A stretch of 43,450 nucleotides of DNA from an uncultured Bacteroidales bacterium (GCA_946409405.1 CAMJWL010000006.1:1-43450); one strand, 5' to 3'; positions 25,920 through 34,538 are shown, counted from the stretch's first letter. A program made the numbers and translations. Notes: a model not told the origin generated them from the letters alone.

Positions 25920-27083
25920 ATGAAACGAATCTTGACAATTTGCCTCCTGATGCTGATGGCGTTAAGCGTGAAGGCGCAGGACGACGATGTAGTCGTTGTG
26001 GGCTACGGCAAGATGGACGGCAGCCTAAGGGTGAGAATTTTGGCGAAGAGCCAATGCTGCCCCGTGCATACACCCACACCGTCCACTGACAAGAAGACCA
26101 AACTGACCTCAATCGTTTGGCCGACCTCTGAACACAATTGGGTCAAGGACACGTGTTGGGTGCAAGCACCGGTTGCGACCGACTTCAACGCAATTTTCCC
26201 CAACAACAACATCCCGCCCAAAAATTACTCGCTCCTCTATTGGATGCTCACCGATGAGAACGACGAGACGGTGCTGCATTGCTACTTCACAATGCCGTCG
26301 GACATCGTAACCAACCTTTGGGTGGCGTCGGAGGAGACGGCAATCGTGGATTGGGCAACAGGCATACAATACCGCGCCCGACGCACCGCGCCCGAGTGCA
26401 CGAGCAAGCACATCGGAGTCAAAGCACCCAAAGGCACGCCGTTGGACTTCAAAATCTACTTTCCAAAACTCCCTGAAACCACCAAGGAAATCTCAATCTT
26501 CGGCGTTCCCGAATGGGGAATGTTAGGAGAACCTGTCATTCATCTGATGCAGTCGGCAAGCAACAACTCATACGACAACGTCCCGCCAATCAAAAAAGCA
26601 AGGCTCACCGAAGCCGAAAACAACTACAAAATACACGAACACACAACTTGGGCAAACTATACCGACGCACACCTCATCAAACCCGTCAAAGAAGGCACTT
26701 TGGCAATTTGGACAACGCCCGAAGCCACGTATCTTGCCGTTGCACACGAACACAATTGGATGCGCGAATATTACGGCGTGCACGACAAGACTTTTCTGCT
26801 CGACAACCGTGGCAACCAATACAAAATCAAAGACTTATGGGGCTATCCGTTGGGACACACTTTTTGGGTCAACGGATATTCGGGCGATTTCATTGCCTTC
26901 TTGTTGGTATTTGAGCCGCTGCCGCCGGACGTTACCACATTCTCCTACATCGAATCCGAAGATCCCGAATACGACCTTTGGAGAGCCAATTGGGACAGCA
27001 AAATCCGCCACAACCTCAGCGTCAGCGAACTCCGCGCCAATCAATCACTCTTTGATCCAATAGAAAGAGTAATCAAGGAGTAA
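25920..27083 (+). CDS. Exported protein with SusC-like VVVVGYG motif, function unknown
   Basis: A 387-residue protein with a clear signal peptide (MKRILTICLLMLMALSVKA, cleavage near Ala-Gln). Directly after it stands QDDDVVVVGYGKMDGS, wording that in SusC-family receptors marks the junction before the plug domain; here no plug or barrel follows. The remainder is rich in Trp, Pro and Tyr and reads as beta-structure. The C-terminal part, LVFEPLPPDVTTFSYIES, parallels LTFEPLPKGIKTVDFIEG in the next gene, so the two share a terminal module. It lies 47 nt after the putative anti-sigma gene and 32 nt before the thioredoxin gene, so probably in one operon. Confidence 0.75.
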   Translation: MKRILTICLLMLMALSVKAQDDDVVVVGYGKMDGSLRVRILAKSQCCPVHTPTPSTDKKTKLTSIVWPTSEHNWVKDTCWVQAPVATDFNAIFPNNNIPPKNYSLLYWMLTDENDETVLHCYFTMPSDIVTNLWVASEETAIVDWATGIQYRARRTAPECTSKHIGVKAPKGTPLDFKIYFPKLPETTKEISIFGVPEWGMLGEPVIHLMQSASNNSYDNVPPIKKARLTEAENNYKIHEHTTWANYTDAHLIKPVKEGTLAIWTTPEATYLAVAHEHNWMREYYGVHDKTFLLDNRGNQYKIKDLWGYPLGHTFWVNGYSGDFIAFLLVFEPLPPDVTTFSYIESEDPEYDLWRANWDSKIRHNLSVSELRANQSLFDPIERVIKE

Positions 27084-27115
27084 CAATTAATTATAAACAT
27101 AAAAAACACAACAAA

Positions 27116-28636
27116 ATGAAACTCAAATTCTATCTTGCCGCACTCATCATCACGGCGGCGGTATCTTGCCAACAGAAGGGCGAGACAGCAATCGAGGTAA
27201 ACCTCACGGACATTCCAGAGAATTGCAGAATCGACGTCAGTCGCGTTGAAGGTCAGGGCGGACAGGGAATCTACACCGATTCGTCCAAGACCACCGACCG
27301 CAAGTTCACCATCAAATGCGACTCCATCACCGACAACACGTCGTTCACGATTTTCCTTCAAAAAATCACCGACAAGGGACAGGCTCTTGCATACACAGGC
27401 AAAATCCTTGTGGCAGACGGCTACACCACGAAGGTCTCGGGCAAAGGCATCTATCCAAGCACTTGGACAATCGACAGCAAGCACCCGAAACAGGCTTTCG
27501 TCAACAAGATGAACGATGCGGTCAAGGATTTGAATAAGCAAATTGACGAACTGCGACTCTCCTCCGACACAGTATCCTCCCGCGAATCGCAAATGAAACT
27601 CTACAACTTGCAGGACGAAATCTACGACAAGATTTCAGAAAAGCAATTCGCTTTGATGGAAACACTCCCAATCGACGAGTATTGGCTTGAAGAATTGGGC
27701 AGAAACAGTGGCACAATCAACTACGAGGGCAAGGACTACAAGTATTACGACAAGGTGGAAGCCCTCTACAACAAGATGCCCGACGAGTACAAAAAATCCA
27801 AGATTGGCAAGGCACTCAATCTCGCACTCTACGCCAAGGCTCCCGCCGTCGGCGACGAAATCAACGACTACGACCTCTATGACATCGACGGCAAAGTGCA
27901 CCACCTCGCCGACTTCAAGGGCAAATGGCTGTTGCTCGATTTCAGTTCGTACTACTGCGGCCCGTGCAGAATGTTTGATGCATCGGTGAAGTATTTTTAC
28001 GAGAGGGGAATCGGCAAGGATTTTGCAATCATCACCATCACCGCCGATACAGAAGGTCAATTTGCGCAGATGGTGGCGGAAGAAAAGCCTCTCCATACGC
28101 TCTTCAACGACCGCGACGGCAGATACGGTCTTTTTGCAATCAACAAAATTTCTGCAACCCCTACATTCTATGTTGTGAATCCCGACGGCAAAATCGAGGA
28201 CATTTTTGAAGGCGTCGATATGGGCAAAATCATCAAATTGATGAAAGAACACGACGGATTTGCTGCGCCTGAATTTAAGACAGAAAATGGTGCTACCATC
28301 ATCACAACCCCCGATTTCGCAGACATCAACAATACGTTCCTTATCGACAAGGTGGAGATTTACAAGGATTCAGTGGTACTCAACTGCACATACCCATTCA
28401 GCGGCGGCTACAAGGTAGTCAAGGAGACGGGACTTTTCTTGGGCGGCAAGTGCATCAGCAAGATGACAAAAAGCAACATCAGCACCGACAACTTCACACA
28501 AGTGCCATTTGGCGAAGTTGGACATTGCCACCTCACCTTCGAGCCTCTCCCCAAAGGCATCAAGACCGTCGATTTCATCGAGGGCGACTGTGAAAACTGC
28601 TTCCGCGTTATGGGGCTGAAAGTGACGGAGGAATAA
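27116..28636 (+). CDS. TlpA-like thioredoxin-fold lipoprotein
   Basis: A 506-residue lipoprotein (lipobox AVSC, Cys18). An N-terminal domain of DUF4369 type (about 25-125) and a helical linker precede a TlpA/AhpC-like thioredoxin domain (about 250-385) with APAVGDEINDYDLYDIDGK and the active site YCGPCRM (Cys281, Cys284), then NKISATPTFYVVNPDGK containing the cis-proline. It should act as a periplasm-facing thiol oxidoreductase. After the thioredoxin fold comes an extra domain of about 120 residues ending FEPLPKGIKTVDFIEGDCENC, whose final part resembles the end of the preceding protein. The start is 32 nt after that gene. Confidence 0.9.
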   Translation: MKLKFYLAALIITAAVSCQQKGETAIEVNLTDIPENCRIDVSRVEGQGGQGIYTDSSKTTDRKFTIKCDSITDNTSFTIFLQKITDKGQALAYTGKILVADGYTTKVSGKGIYPSTWTIDSKHPKQAFVNKMNDAVKDLNKQIDELRLSSDTVSSRESQMKLYNLQDEIYDKISEKQFALMETLPIDEYWLEELGRNSGTINYEGKDYKYYDKVEALYNKMPDEYKKSKIGKALNLALYAKAPAVGDEINDYDLYDIDGKVHHLADFKGKWLLLDFSSYYCGPCRMFDASVKYFYERGIGKDFAIITITADTEGQFAQMVAEEKPLHTLFNDRDGRYGLFAINKISATPTFYVVNPDGKIEDIFEGVDMGKIIKLMKEHDGFAAPEFKTENGATIITTPDFADINNTFLIDKVEIYKDSVVLNCTYPFSGGYKVVKETGLFLGGKCISKMTKSNISTDNFTQVPFGEVGHCHLTFEPLPKGIKTVDFIEGDCENCFRVMGLKVTEE

Positions 28637-28640
28637 CAAT

Positions 28641-28740
28641 TATAATCCGCTATATCTGCAAAAAAAATACAGATATAGCGGAATATAACGCTATAATCCG
28701 CTATATCTGCAAAAAAAATACAGATATAGCGGATTATAAT
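28641..28740. repeat. Tandem pair of identical hairpins, 51-bp period
   Basis: CCGCTATATCTG pairs with CAGATATAGCGG across an 11-nt A-rich loop, at 28647-28681 and again at 28698-28732. The two copies are 51 bp apart and identical in stem and loop. In the second copy pairing extends outward to about 18 bp (TATAATCCGC/GCGGATTATA). It may act as a terminator for the thioredoxin operon, but duplication and the position just before the ATPase promoter are unusual. Confidence 0.85.
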
Positions 28741-28771
28741 TTGGTGGATTGAATAATGTTTTCTAACTTTG
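28740..28771 (+). promoter_or_regulatory. Exact promoter of the first ATPase gene
   Basis: TTTG (28740-28743), 20 bp, TAACTTTG (28764-28771). The predicted start near 28777 leaves a leader of about 12 nt before ATG 28790, which rules out the upstream in-frame TTG at 28769. The -33 box touches the end of the hairpin pair. Confidence 0.75.
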
Positions 28772-28789
28772 CGGCAAAACAAAAGCACT

Positions 28790-30208
28790 ATGAAAGAGAA
28801 CATTATCGGCAGAAAAGACGAAATCAAAAGGCTCGAAAAACTTTGCAAATCAAAGAAATCCGAGTTCATAACCATCTACGGCAGACGCAGGGTGGGCAAG
28901 ACTTTTTTGGTCACAAGTTTTTTTGAGAATCAACTCACATTTTTTGCATCAGGAATCATTGACGGCGACAAGGACGACCAAATGTCGAGTTTTTACAACT
29001 CTCTGAAAAAATATGGATGCGAGAAGCCAAAGCCAAACTCTTGGTACGATGCATTCGATATGTTGGCTGAAATTGTTGAGAACCAAGACAATACTAACAA
29101 AAAAATCATCTTTCTCGATGAAATTCCGTGCTTCGACACACCGCGAATGGACTTTGTAAAAGCATTTGGATATTTTTGGAACAGTTTTGTGGCACTGCGG
29201 AAAGACATTTTGCTGATAGTCTGCGGTTCGGCAACATCGTGGATAGTGTCAAACATAATCGACAATCACGGTGGCTTGCACAATAGGACAACCGGCGAAA
29301 TCTATTTGAGGCAATTCACACTTGGCGAAACCGAAAACTATCTGAAAACCAACAAGTTTCATTGGAACAGGAAAACCATAGCCGAGGCATATATGATTTT
29401 TGGCGGCATACCTTATTATCTTAGTCTTCTTGACAATACAGAAACGCTTGCCGCAAATATCGACCGCCTTTATTTCTCTAAGAATGGCGAATTAAGGCGT
29501 GAATATCAGCAACTTTACAATTCATTGTTCAAAAACCCCGCCCCATACATCAAGATTATCGAGAAACTTGCCAAAACCAAAAGCGGGCTTTCAAAAACAG
29601 AAATTTCTAAGGCAACTGAACTAACCCGCAATGGAGACTTGTCGAAAATGCTTGACAATTTGCAATATAGTGACGTAATACGCTGTTTTTATGGCAAATC
29701 GCGTGGCAAAATCAAAAAACGCGACGCCTACTATCAGGTTACGGATTTGTTTACGCTGTTTCATCTCACCTTTGCCGACAAGCCAACAAACTCAACATTT
29801 TGGCAAGACAGGGCAACCACGACACAAACAAGCAATTGGTACGGACTTGCTTTTGAACGGCTGTGTCTATGTCACATTCCGCAAATTCGCAAAGCATTGG
29901 GGCTCAACAGAGTAGCCGTAGAATATTATTCGTGGCGAAGCATAGGCACTCCCGGAGCGCAGGTAGATATGATAATAGAACGCGCCGACGAACTCATTCA
30001 CATCTGCGAAATCAAATTTTCAAACGTTGAATACTCCATATCAAAACAAGACGACCTCGATATGCGCAACCGCATCGACACTTTCAAACGCGAAAGCGGT
30101 ACCAATTGTGGGCTAATTCCCACGTGGATTACTTCTTACGGTCTCAAATCAAACGCCTATTCAGAGGAGGTTCAATATCAAGCGACACTTGACGATTTGT
30201 TTGAATAA
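28790..30208 (+). CDS. AAA-type ATPase with PD-(D/E)XK-like C-terminus (ATPase_2/DUF234 class), copy 1
   Basis: A 472-residue solitary ATPase. Walker A GRRRVGKT (31-38), Walker B IIFLDE (Asp110, Glu111), sensor-like CGSATSW, then a winged-helix region (GLSKTEISKATELTRNGDLSKMLDNL). The C-terminal domain has QVD (Asp393) and CEIK (Glu407, Lys409) in the order of a PD-(D/E)XK nuclease fold, as proposed for DUF234 proteins. Role unknown; such genes occur as scattered copies in Bacteroidetes and archaea, and defence or mobility is possible. I chose ATG 28790 over TTG 28769 because the promoter overlaps the latter. Hairpins border the gene on both sides. It is clearly related to the ATPase at 37679-39130; both end DDLF plus one residue. 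Confidence 0.9.
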   Translation: MKENIIGRKDEIKRLEKLCKSKKSEFITIYGRRRVGKTFLVTSFFENQLTFFASGIIDGDKDDQMSSFYNSLKKYGCEKPKPNSWYDAFDMLAEIVENQDNTNKKIIFLDEIPCFDTPRMDFVKAFGYFWNSFVALRKDILLIVCGSATSWIVSNIIDNHGGLHNRTTGEIYLRQFTLGETENYLKTNKFHWNRKTIAEAYMIFGGIPYYLSLLDNTETLAANIDRLYFSKNGELRREYQQLYNSLFKNPAPYIKIIEKLAKTKSGLSKTEISKATELTRNGDLSKMLDNLQYSDVIRCFYGKSRGKIKKRDAYYQVTDLFTLFHLTFADKPTNSTFWQDRATTTQTSNWYGLAFERLCLCHIPQIRKALGLNRVAVEYYSWRSIGTPGAQVDMIIERADELIHICEIKFSNVEYSISKQDDLDMRNRIDTFKRESGTNCGLIPTWITSYGLKSNAYSEEVQYQATLDDLFE

Positions 30209-30210
30209 AA

Positions 30211-30312
30211 GAGATTTTCGTCCAAATCTCACTTTTTTTGCCACATTTGGACAAAAAACAAGAGATTTTTGTCCAAATCTCGGTTTTTTACCCACATTTG
30301 GACGAAAATCTC
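30211..30312. repeat. Tandem hairpins with the 17-nt CTC...CAC loop, downstream of ATPase 1
   Basis: Two direct copies 51 bp apart. Copy 1: GTCCAAAT (30220-30227), loop CTCACTTTTTTTGCCAC (17 nt), ATTTGGAC (30245-30252). Copy 2: GAGATTTTTGTCCAAAT (30262-30278), loop CTCGGTTTTTTACCCAC (17 nt), ATTTGGACGAAAATCTC (30296-30312), a 17-bp stem with one wobble. Copy 1's left arm also pairs perfectly with copy 2's right arm. It starts 3 nt after the ATPase stop. The same loop pattern flanks ATPase 2. Confidence 0.85.
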
Positions 30313-30326
30313 TTATTCTGTGATTA

Positions 30327-30343
30327 GCGGACGAGACGTCCGC
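30327..30343. repeat. Short GC-rich palindrome
   Basis: GCGGACG, AGA, CGTCCGC: a perfect 7-bp stem with 3-nt loop between the hairpin pair and the 3' end of the RNase R gene. There is no T-run on either side. It resembles small dispersed palindromes, but I see only one copy here. Confidence 0.5.
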
Positions 30344-30355
30344 ACTCCACTACAA

Positions 30356-32662
30356 TTAGTGCTTCTTGCCCTTGGACTTGCCAGAGCGTTTGCCGCCGGA
30401 TTTTTTGGGCTTGGTGCGGAGTTCTTTGGGCTTTTTCGGCTTTTTGGAACTGCCGGAGCGGTTGCCGCCGTTTTGGGCGTCCGCCTTGTCGGGGTCGGTC
30501 TCGATGTACTTGTCGGACGTGGCAAGCACGAAGTCGAGTTGCTTGCGTTCGAGGTTGGCGCGGGCGATTTTGATTTGGAGACGGTCGCCGAGTTGGTACT
30601 TCTTGTGAGTGTAATGACCAACAAGACAATAGTTTTCCTCGTCAAACTGATAGAAATCGTCGTCGAGGTCGCGCATCGGAATCATACCCTCAATCTTGTT
30701 TTCTTCGAGTTCGGCATATACGCCCCATTCGGTGATGCCGGAGATGATGGCATCAAAAGTCTCGCCGAGATGGTCGCGCATATACTCTACCTCCTTGTAC
30801 TTGTCGGAGGCGCGTTCTGCCTGAACAGCAAGGTATTCGCGCTCGCTGCAATGCTTGCAAAGTTTTTCGTACTCGGACTTGTTGGCAGATTTGCCGCCGT
30901 TCAAGTACCTGAACAGCAACCTGTGAACCATCAAATCGGGATAGCGGCGTATCGGCGACGTGAAGTGCGTGTAATACGGAAACGCAAGACCATAGTGTCC
31001 GATGTTGTTGGTGGAATATATCGCCTTTGCCATACTCCTGACGGCAAGCATCGACACGGCGTCCTGTTCAGCCTTGCCCTTCACCTTGGCGAGAACCTCG
31101 TTGAGAGACTGCGCGATGAGATCCTCGTTGTTCATATTGATGGCGTAACCAAACTTGCCGATGAACCTCTGGAACGAATTGAGTTTTTCCAAATCGGGTT
31201 CGTCGTGGATACGATACACGAAAGTCTTTGGCGGGTGGCTCTTGTCCTTCTGTTGACCGATAAATGTGGCGACGCGCTTGTTGGCAAGGAGCATAAACTC
31301 CTCCACGAGCCAGTTGGCCTCCTTCGACTCCTTGAAATACACGCGGATAGGCTTGCCCTTCTCGTCGATTTCAAATTTGATTTCGGCGGTCTCGAATGAA
31401 ATAGAACCATTGCGAAAACGCTCGTCGCGGAGTTTTTTGGCGAGATCCCAACATTTGAGGATTTCGTCTTTGAGGTCGCCGTCGTTGCCTTCGATGATTG
31501 CCTGTGCCTCCTCGTAACAGAAACGGCGGTTGCTTCGGATGACGGTCTTGCCAAACCATTCGTTGACTACGTGGGCGTTTTCGTCGAGTTCAAAGATGGC
31601 GGAGAAAGTGAGTTTGTCCTCGTCCTGACGCAAGGAGCAAATATTGTTGCAGAGAGCCTCGGGCAACATTGGCACTACCCTATCAACGAGATAGACGCTT
31701 GTGCCACGCGCCAAAGCCTCTTCGTCGAGCCTTGAACCTTCTTCAATGTAATGCGAAACGTCGGCGATGTGGACGCCAATTTCGTAGTTGCCATTGTCGA
31801 GCCAACGGATAGAGATGGCGTCGTCGAAATCCTTTGCGTCGGCGGGGTCGATGGTAAAAGTAGTAACGTCCCTCACATCGCGGCGCGAGGCAATCTCCTC
31901 GTCAGTAATGCCGGCTACGAGATTGTTGGCCTCCTCCTCCACGTCCTTCGGGAAAGCGTAAGGCAACCCGTACTCGGCGAGGATGGCGTGAATCTCGGTT
32001 TCGTGGTCGCCTGTTGCGCCCAGGACTTCGATGATTTCGCCGATGGGATTCTTTGCGCCTTCGGGCCACTCTGTGATGCGGGCAACAGCCTTGTCGCCGG
32101 GCTGAGCCTTCATCAATTTGCTCGTCGGGATAAAAATGTCGTAGGGCATCGTCTTATGGTTGGGGACGAGGAAAGAGAAATTGCGGCTCTTCTCCACCGT
32201 GCCAACAAAAGTGGTGCGCGCACGTTTGACGATGCGGATGATTTCGCCCTCCTGAGTGCCGTTTTGGGTGTGCGCAAATAGCGACACTTCCACCCTGTCG
32301 CCGTGCAGCGCGTTATGGAGGTTTTCGTTGGAGATGGCAACCTCAATGTCGCTGTCGTCGGGCAACACAAAGGCGAGACCCTTCTTGCTGAGGTCGAGAG
32401 TGCCCATTATAACGCCCGTATTGACAACGGTGTGGTATGTGTCGCCCTCGCCCTTTGCAATGCGATGAGTGCCGATGAGGTCGTCAATCACGAGGTCGAG
32501 AATCTGCGTGGACGCCGCGTCGCGTATTTCGAGGGTTTCGATGATTTCGTCGCGGGTGTAGTCGTGCAGGGGGTTGTTTTTGAACAACTCGCCCAAAATC
32601 CGCGTGAGCGTCCTGCGATTGTAACGCTCCAACGTTTTAGTATTTTTAATATCTTCTGCCAT
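30356..32662 (-). CDS. rnr: Exoribonuclease R (RNB family)
   Basis: A 768-residue processive 3'-5' exoribonuclease that degrades structured RNA. An N-terminal helix-turn-helix (about 15-75) is followed by cold-shock domains (about 80-210), the RNB catalytic domain opening with IDPADAKDFDDAIS (Asp272, Asp275, Asp278, Asp280 and Asp281 for metal binding), HIADVSHYIEEGS, YTHFTSPIRRYPDL and an S1 domain (about 650-725). The C-terminal tail is very basic (Lys/Gly/Ser-rich, ending KSKGKKH), typical for RNase R. It converges with ATPase 1. The upstream gap holds a perfect palindrome and no exact -7 box. Confidence 0.96.
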   Translation of the reverse strand: MAEDIKNTKTLERYNRRTLTRILGELFKNNPLHDYTRDEIIETLEIRDAASTQILDLVIDDLIGTHRIAKGEGDTYHTVVNTGVIMGTLDLSKKGLAFVLPDDSDIEVAISNENLHNALHGDRVEVSLFAHTQNGTQEGEIIRIVKRARTTFVGTVEKSRNFSFLVPNHKTMPYDIFIPTSKLMKAQPGDKAVARITEWPEGAKNPIGEIIEVLGATGDHETEIHAILAEYGLPYAFPKDVEEEANNLVAGITDEEIASRRDVRDVTTFTIDPADAKDFDDAISIRWLDNGNYEIGVHIADVSHYIEEGSRLDEEALARGTSVYLVDRVVPMLPEALCNNICSLRQDEDKLTFSAIFELDENAHVVNEWFGKTVIRSNRRFCYEEAQAIIEGNDGDLKDEILKCWDLAKKLRDERFRNGSISFETAEIKFEIDEKGKPIRVYFKESKEANWLVEEFMLLANKRVATFIGQQKDKSHPPKTFVYRIHDEPDLEKLNSFQRFIGKFGYAINMNNEDLIAQSLNEVLAKVKGKAEQDAVSMLAVRSMAKAIYSTNNIGHYGLAFPYYTHFTSPIRRYPDLMVHRLLFRYLNGGKSANKSEYEKLCKHCSEREYLAVQAERASDKYKEVEYMRDHLGETFDAIISGITEWGVYAELEENKIEGMIPMRDLDDDFYQFDEENYCLVGHYTHKKYQLGDRLQIKIARANLERKQLDFVLATSDKYIETDPDKADAQNGGNRSGSSKKPKKPKELRTKPKKSGGKRSGKSKGKKH

Positions 32663-32719
32663 AAGCGGTTATGTTTTAGTTTTTTAACAACAAATGAAAC
32701 GAATTAATACGAATATATT

Positions 32720-32747
32720 GTAGAGACGCGATTAATCGCGTCTCTAC
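32720..32747. repeat. Perfect 28-bp palindrome
   Basis: The half-site GTAGAGACGCGATT is followed directly by its reverse complement with no spacer. It lies in the 141-bp gap upstream of the RNase R gene. Such a long perfect palindrome without a loop resembles a small dispersed palindromic repeat rather than a terminator; no T-run follows on either strand. Confidence 0.8.
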
Positions 32748-32803
32748 GAATGAAACAAATACAAATTCATTTCAAAAATCGTTGTTAAATATTTAGTTGT
32801 TAA

Positions 32804-33679
32804 TCATTTAAATACGTCTTCTACCGTCTTGATAGAGGACAGGAGTTTGTCGTACTTGGGGCCGTTTTCGCCGTAGTCTGCCTGACAATTATAATATGTG
32901 GCCTGCACGGAGTCGGCGGCAACTTCGAGGCGTTGGATGGTCATTGCAATCTTCACTTCCTTCTCGGCGGTGATGGCGTTGTTGAGGTATTCGCGGAGAT
33001 TGTCCATCTTTTTGATGCCGGCTGCAAGGGTCTTTTCGTCGGGCAGTTGGGTTTCCTCGTCAACATATTCGAGCACAGTGCTAAGACTTCCAAAATAATA
33101 TCCCGACATCATCAAAGCCGCGATGCCATTCTCGCCGTCGGATTCGGCGCGGGAAACACAGTCGTAGAAAAATTGCTCCAAACTGTCGGCGTTGTTCCTT
33201 TCCACCGAGGGCACCACCATACCCAACAACCTTTCGCGCTGTGCGGCTGCGTCGTCATCAACAGAAGCAAAAGCCATTCCAAGCCTATAAGCCGCGCCCA
33301 TACGGTTGTTGACGGCGGAAGGCTCGGGGGGATTGCCAGCATTGGGATTTGGCGCACCGTTACCAGCCCAATGACGGTTGCCATCGCCATTGTTGCCACC
33401 TGCGCGAACCATACGCACCTTGTTAACATCCATAGAATCAAGGAATTTGACCTCGTATTCGCGGGCGTGTTTGCCGTGCTTGTGGTGTCCGCGGGCATTG
33501 TTGGCAGAAGCCATAGCCATTTCAGCCGATTGCCGCTGACTCTCCGCTGCATTTTTTTCCATTACTGCCCAAAACACAAAAAGCAACACCGCCACAGCCA
33601 ATACAGCCAAGGCGATTTTCACGTGTTTTTTCTTGATGCGGATGCTGTCTTTTTTGTCATCCTTGTTTGTATTTTCCAT
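32804..33679 (-). CDS. One-pass membrane protein of unknown function
   Basis: A 291-residue protein with a basic cytoplasmic start (DDKKDSIRIKKKHVK), one membrane helix (about 19-40, ALAVLAVAVLLFVFWAVM) and a helical extracytoplasmic part. A His-rich patch (GHHKHGKH near 65) and an Asn/Gly/Pro-rich stretch (GGNNGDGNRHW ... APNPNAGNPPEP) separate the anchor from an alpha-helical domain (about 125-290). I do not recognise the family. It is 25 nt after pgeF on the same strand, so they are probably co-transcribed, suggesting but not proving an envelope role. Confidence 0.8.
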   Translation of the reverse strand: MENTNKDDKKDSIRIKKKHVKIALAVLAVAVLLFVFWAVMEKNAAESQRQSAEMAMASANNARGHHKHGKHAREYEVKFLDSMDVNKVRMVRAGGNNGDGNRHWAGNGAPNPNAGNPPEPSAVNNRMGAAYRLGMAFASVDDDAAAQRERLLGMVVPSVERNNADSLEQFFYDCVSRAESDGENGIAALMMSGYYFGSLSTVLEYVDEETQLPDEKTLAAGIKKMDNLREYLNNAITAEKEVKIAMTIQRLEVAADSVQATYYNCQADYGENGPKYDKLLSSIKTVEDVFK

Positions 33680-33704
33680 TATTGTGTTTATTTACAGTTA
33701 ATTA

Positions 33705-34499
33705 CTAATAATCCCTAATGCAAATTCCCGCGCAAAACCGCTGCGTATCGCCAGAGCGCGCCGAATAGAATTTGTCGTTGGCACATTTGGTACAAATATC
33801 GCTAATTTCGATGTTAGTTGCAACAAGTCCAAGTGTTAACAAATCATAAAATATCATCCGTTTGAGGTCGAGATAGACCTTGTCGCCCTTGACGGTGTAG
33901 GTGTCGGACGGGAAACGGTTGTCCTCCATAAACTTGGCGGCGCAATTACCATCCACCTCATAACAATCCTTGCAAATGCCAGGGCCTATGCAGGCAATCA
34001 TTTGGGCGTAATCGGCATCGAAATTAGCCTTCAAAGCCTTTGCACCCTCGACAGCCGCGCCAAGGTAAGTGCCTTCCCTACCCGAATGTACCGCCGCGCA
34101 GGATTTGGTGTCGGGCGAATACAACAACACCGGGATACAATCGGCGGAACGTGTTATGAGGCAAGTGTTTGGCTCGTTGGTAACAAGCACATCATTGTCC
34201 TGAACGGCGGATTCCTTGTCATAAAAACCCCACGCCTTGTCGCCCTTGCGTACAATATGGACGTTGCAGCCGTGCACCTGATTCTGAAAAACCATCCATT
34301 CAGGCCCCAAGCCGACAGCGTTGCAGAGCGCGAGCCTATTATTGACGCAATCGTCGTGCGAGCCGCCCTTGTAGCCGATATTGAAATCCGCGCCGCTGCC
34401 GTCGGGATGTTGCCGCGTAGTTACAAAATCTATCACCTCCGGATAGCGTTGTAGTATATTAAACTGCAATATCGCCGGATTATTATCAAAAGTTAACAT
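33705..34499 (-). CDS. pgeF: Peptidoglycan editing factor PgeF (YfiH/laccase-domain family)
   Basis: A 264-residue protein of the multicopper-like Cu-oxidase_4 family. Metal/active-site motifs are NCNQ-like VFQNQVHGCNVH, RSADCIPVLLYSP, the HSGREGTYLGA box and CIGPGICKDCYEV, followed by the terminal CTKCANDKFYSARSGDTQRFC. Family members hydrolyse mis-incorporated L-Ser from UDP-MurNAc precursors, which fits the peptidoglycan theme of the window. Length is normal. The gene is divergent from the small gene at 34570 across a 70-bp control region. Confidence 0.93.
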   Translation of the reverse strand: MLTFDNNPAILQFNILQRYPEVIDFVTTRQHPDGSGADFNIGYKGGSHDDCVNNRLALCNAVGLGPEWMVFQNQVHGCNVHIVRKGDKAWGFYDKESAVQDNDVLVTNEPNTCLITRSADCIPVLLYSPDTKSCAAVHSGREGTYLGAAVEGAKALKANFDADYAQMIACIGPGICKDCYEVDGNCAAKFMEDNRFPSDTYTVKGDKVYLDLKRMIFYDLLTLGLVATNIEISDICTKCANDKFYSARSGDTQRFCAGICIRDY

Positions 34500-34530
34500 A
34501 TTTTTTTTACGTGGATTCGATAATTATTTT

Positions 34531-34538
34531 TACCTTTG
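34531..34538 (+). promoter_or_regulatory. -7 box of the small-membrane-protein/mutL operon
   Basis: TACCTTTG matches TAnnTTTG exactly. The -33 position (34507-34510, TTAC) is a poor match to TTTG. The predicted transcript start is near 34545, 25 nt before the ATG at 34570. Confidence 0.6.

Noticed and set aside
28641..28740. CRISPR-like array
   Set aside because: Only two units; each unit is a palindrome with an identical 'spacer', and no cas gene is present.
28769..28789. TTG start for ATPase 1
   Set aside because: It overlaps the -7 box TAACTTTG, so it would not be in the transcript.
30327..30343. Terminator of the RNase R gene
   Set aside because: There is no T-run after the stem on either strand.
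30269..31399. Plus-strand 376-codon frame antisense to the RNase R gene
   Set aside because: The opposite strand carries an unmistakable RNB exoribonuclease; this is a shadow frame.
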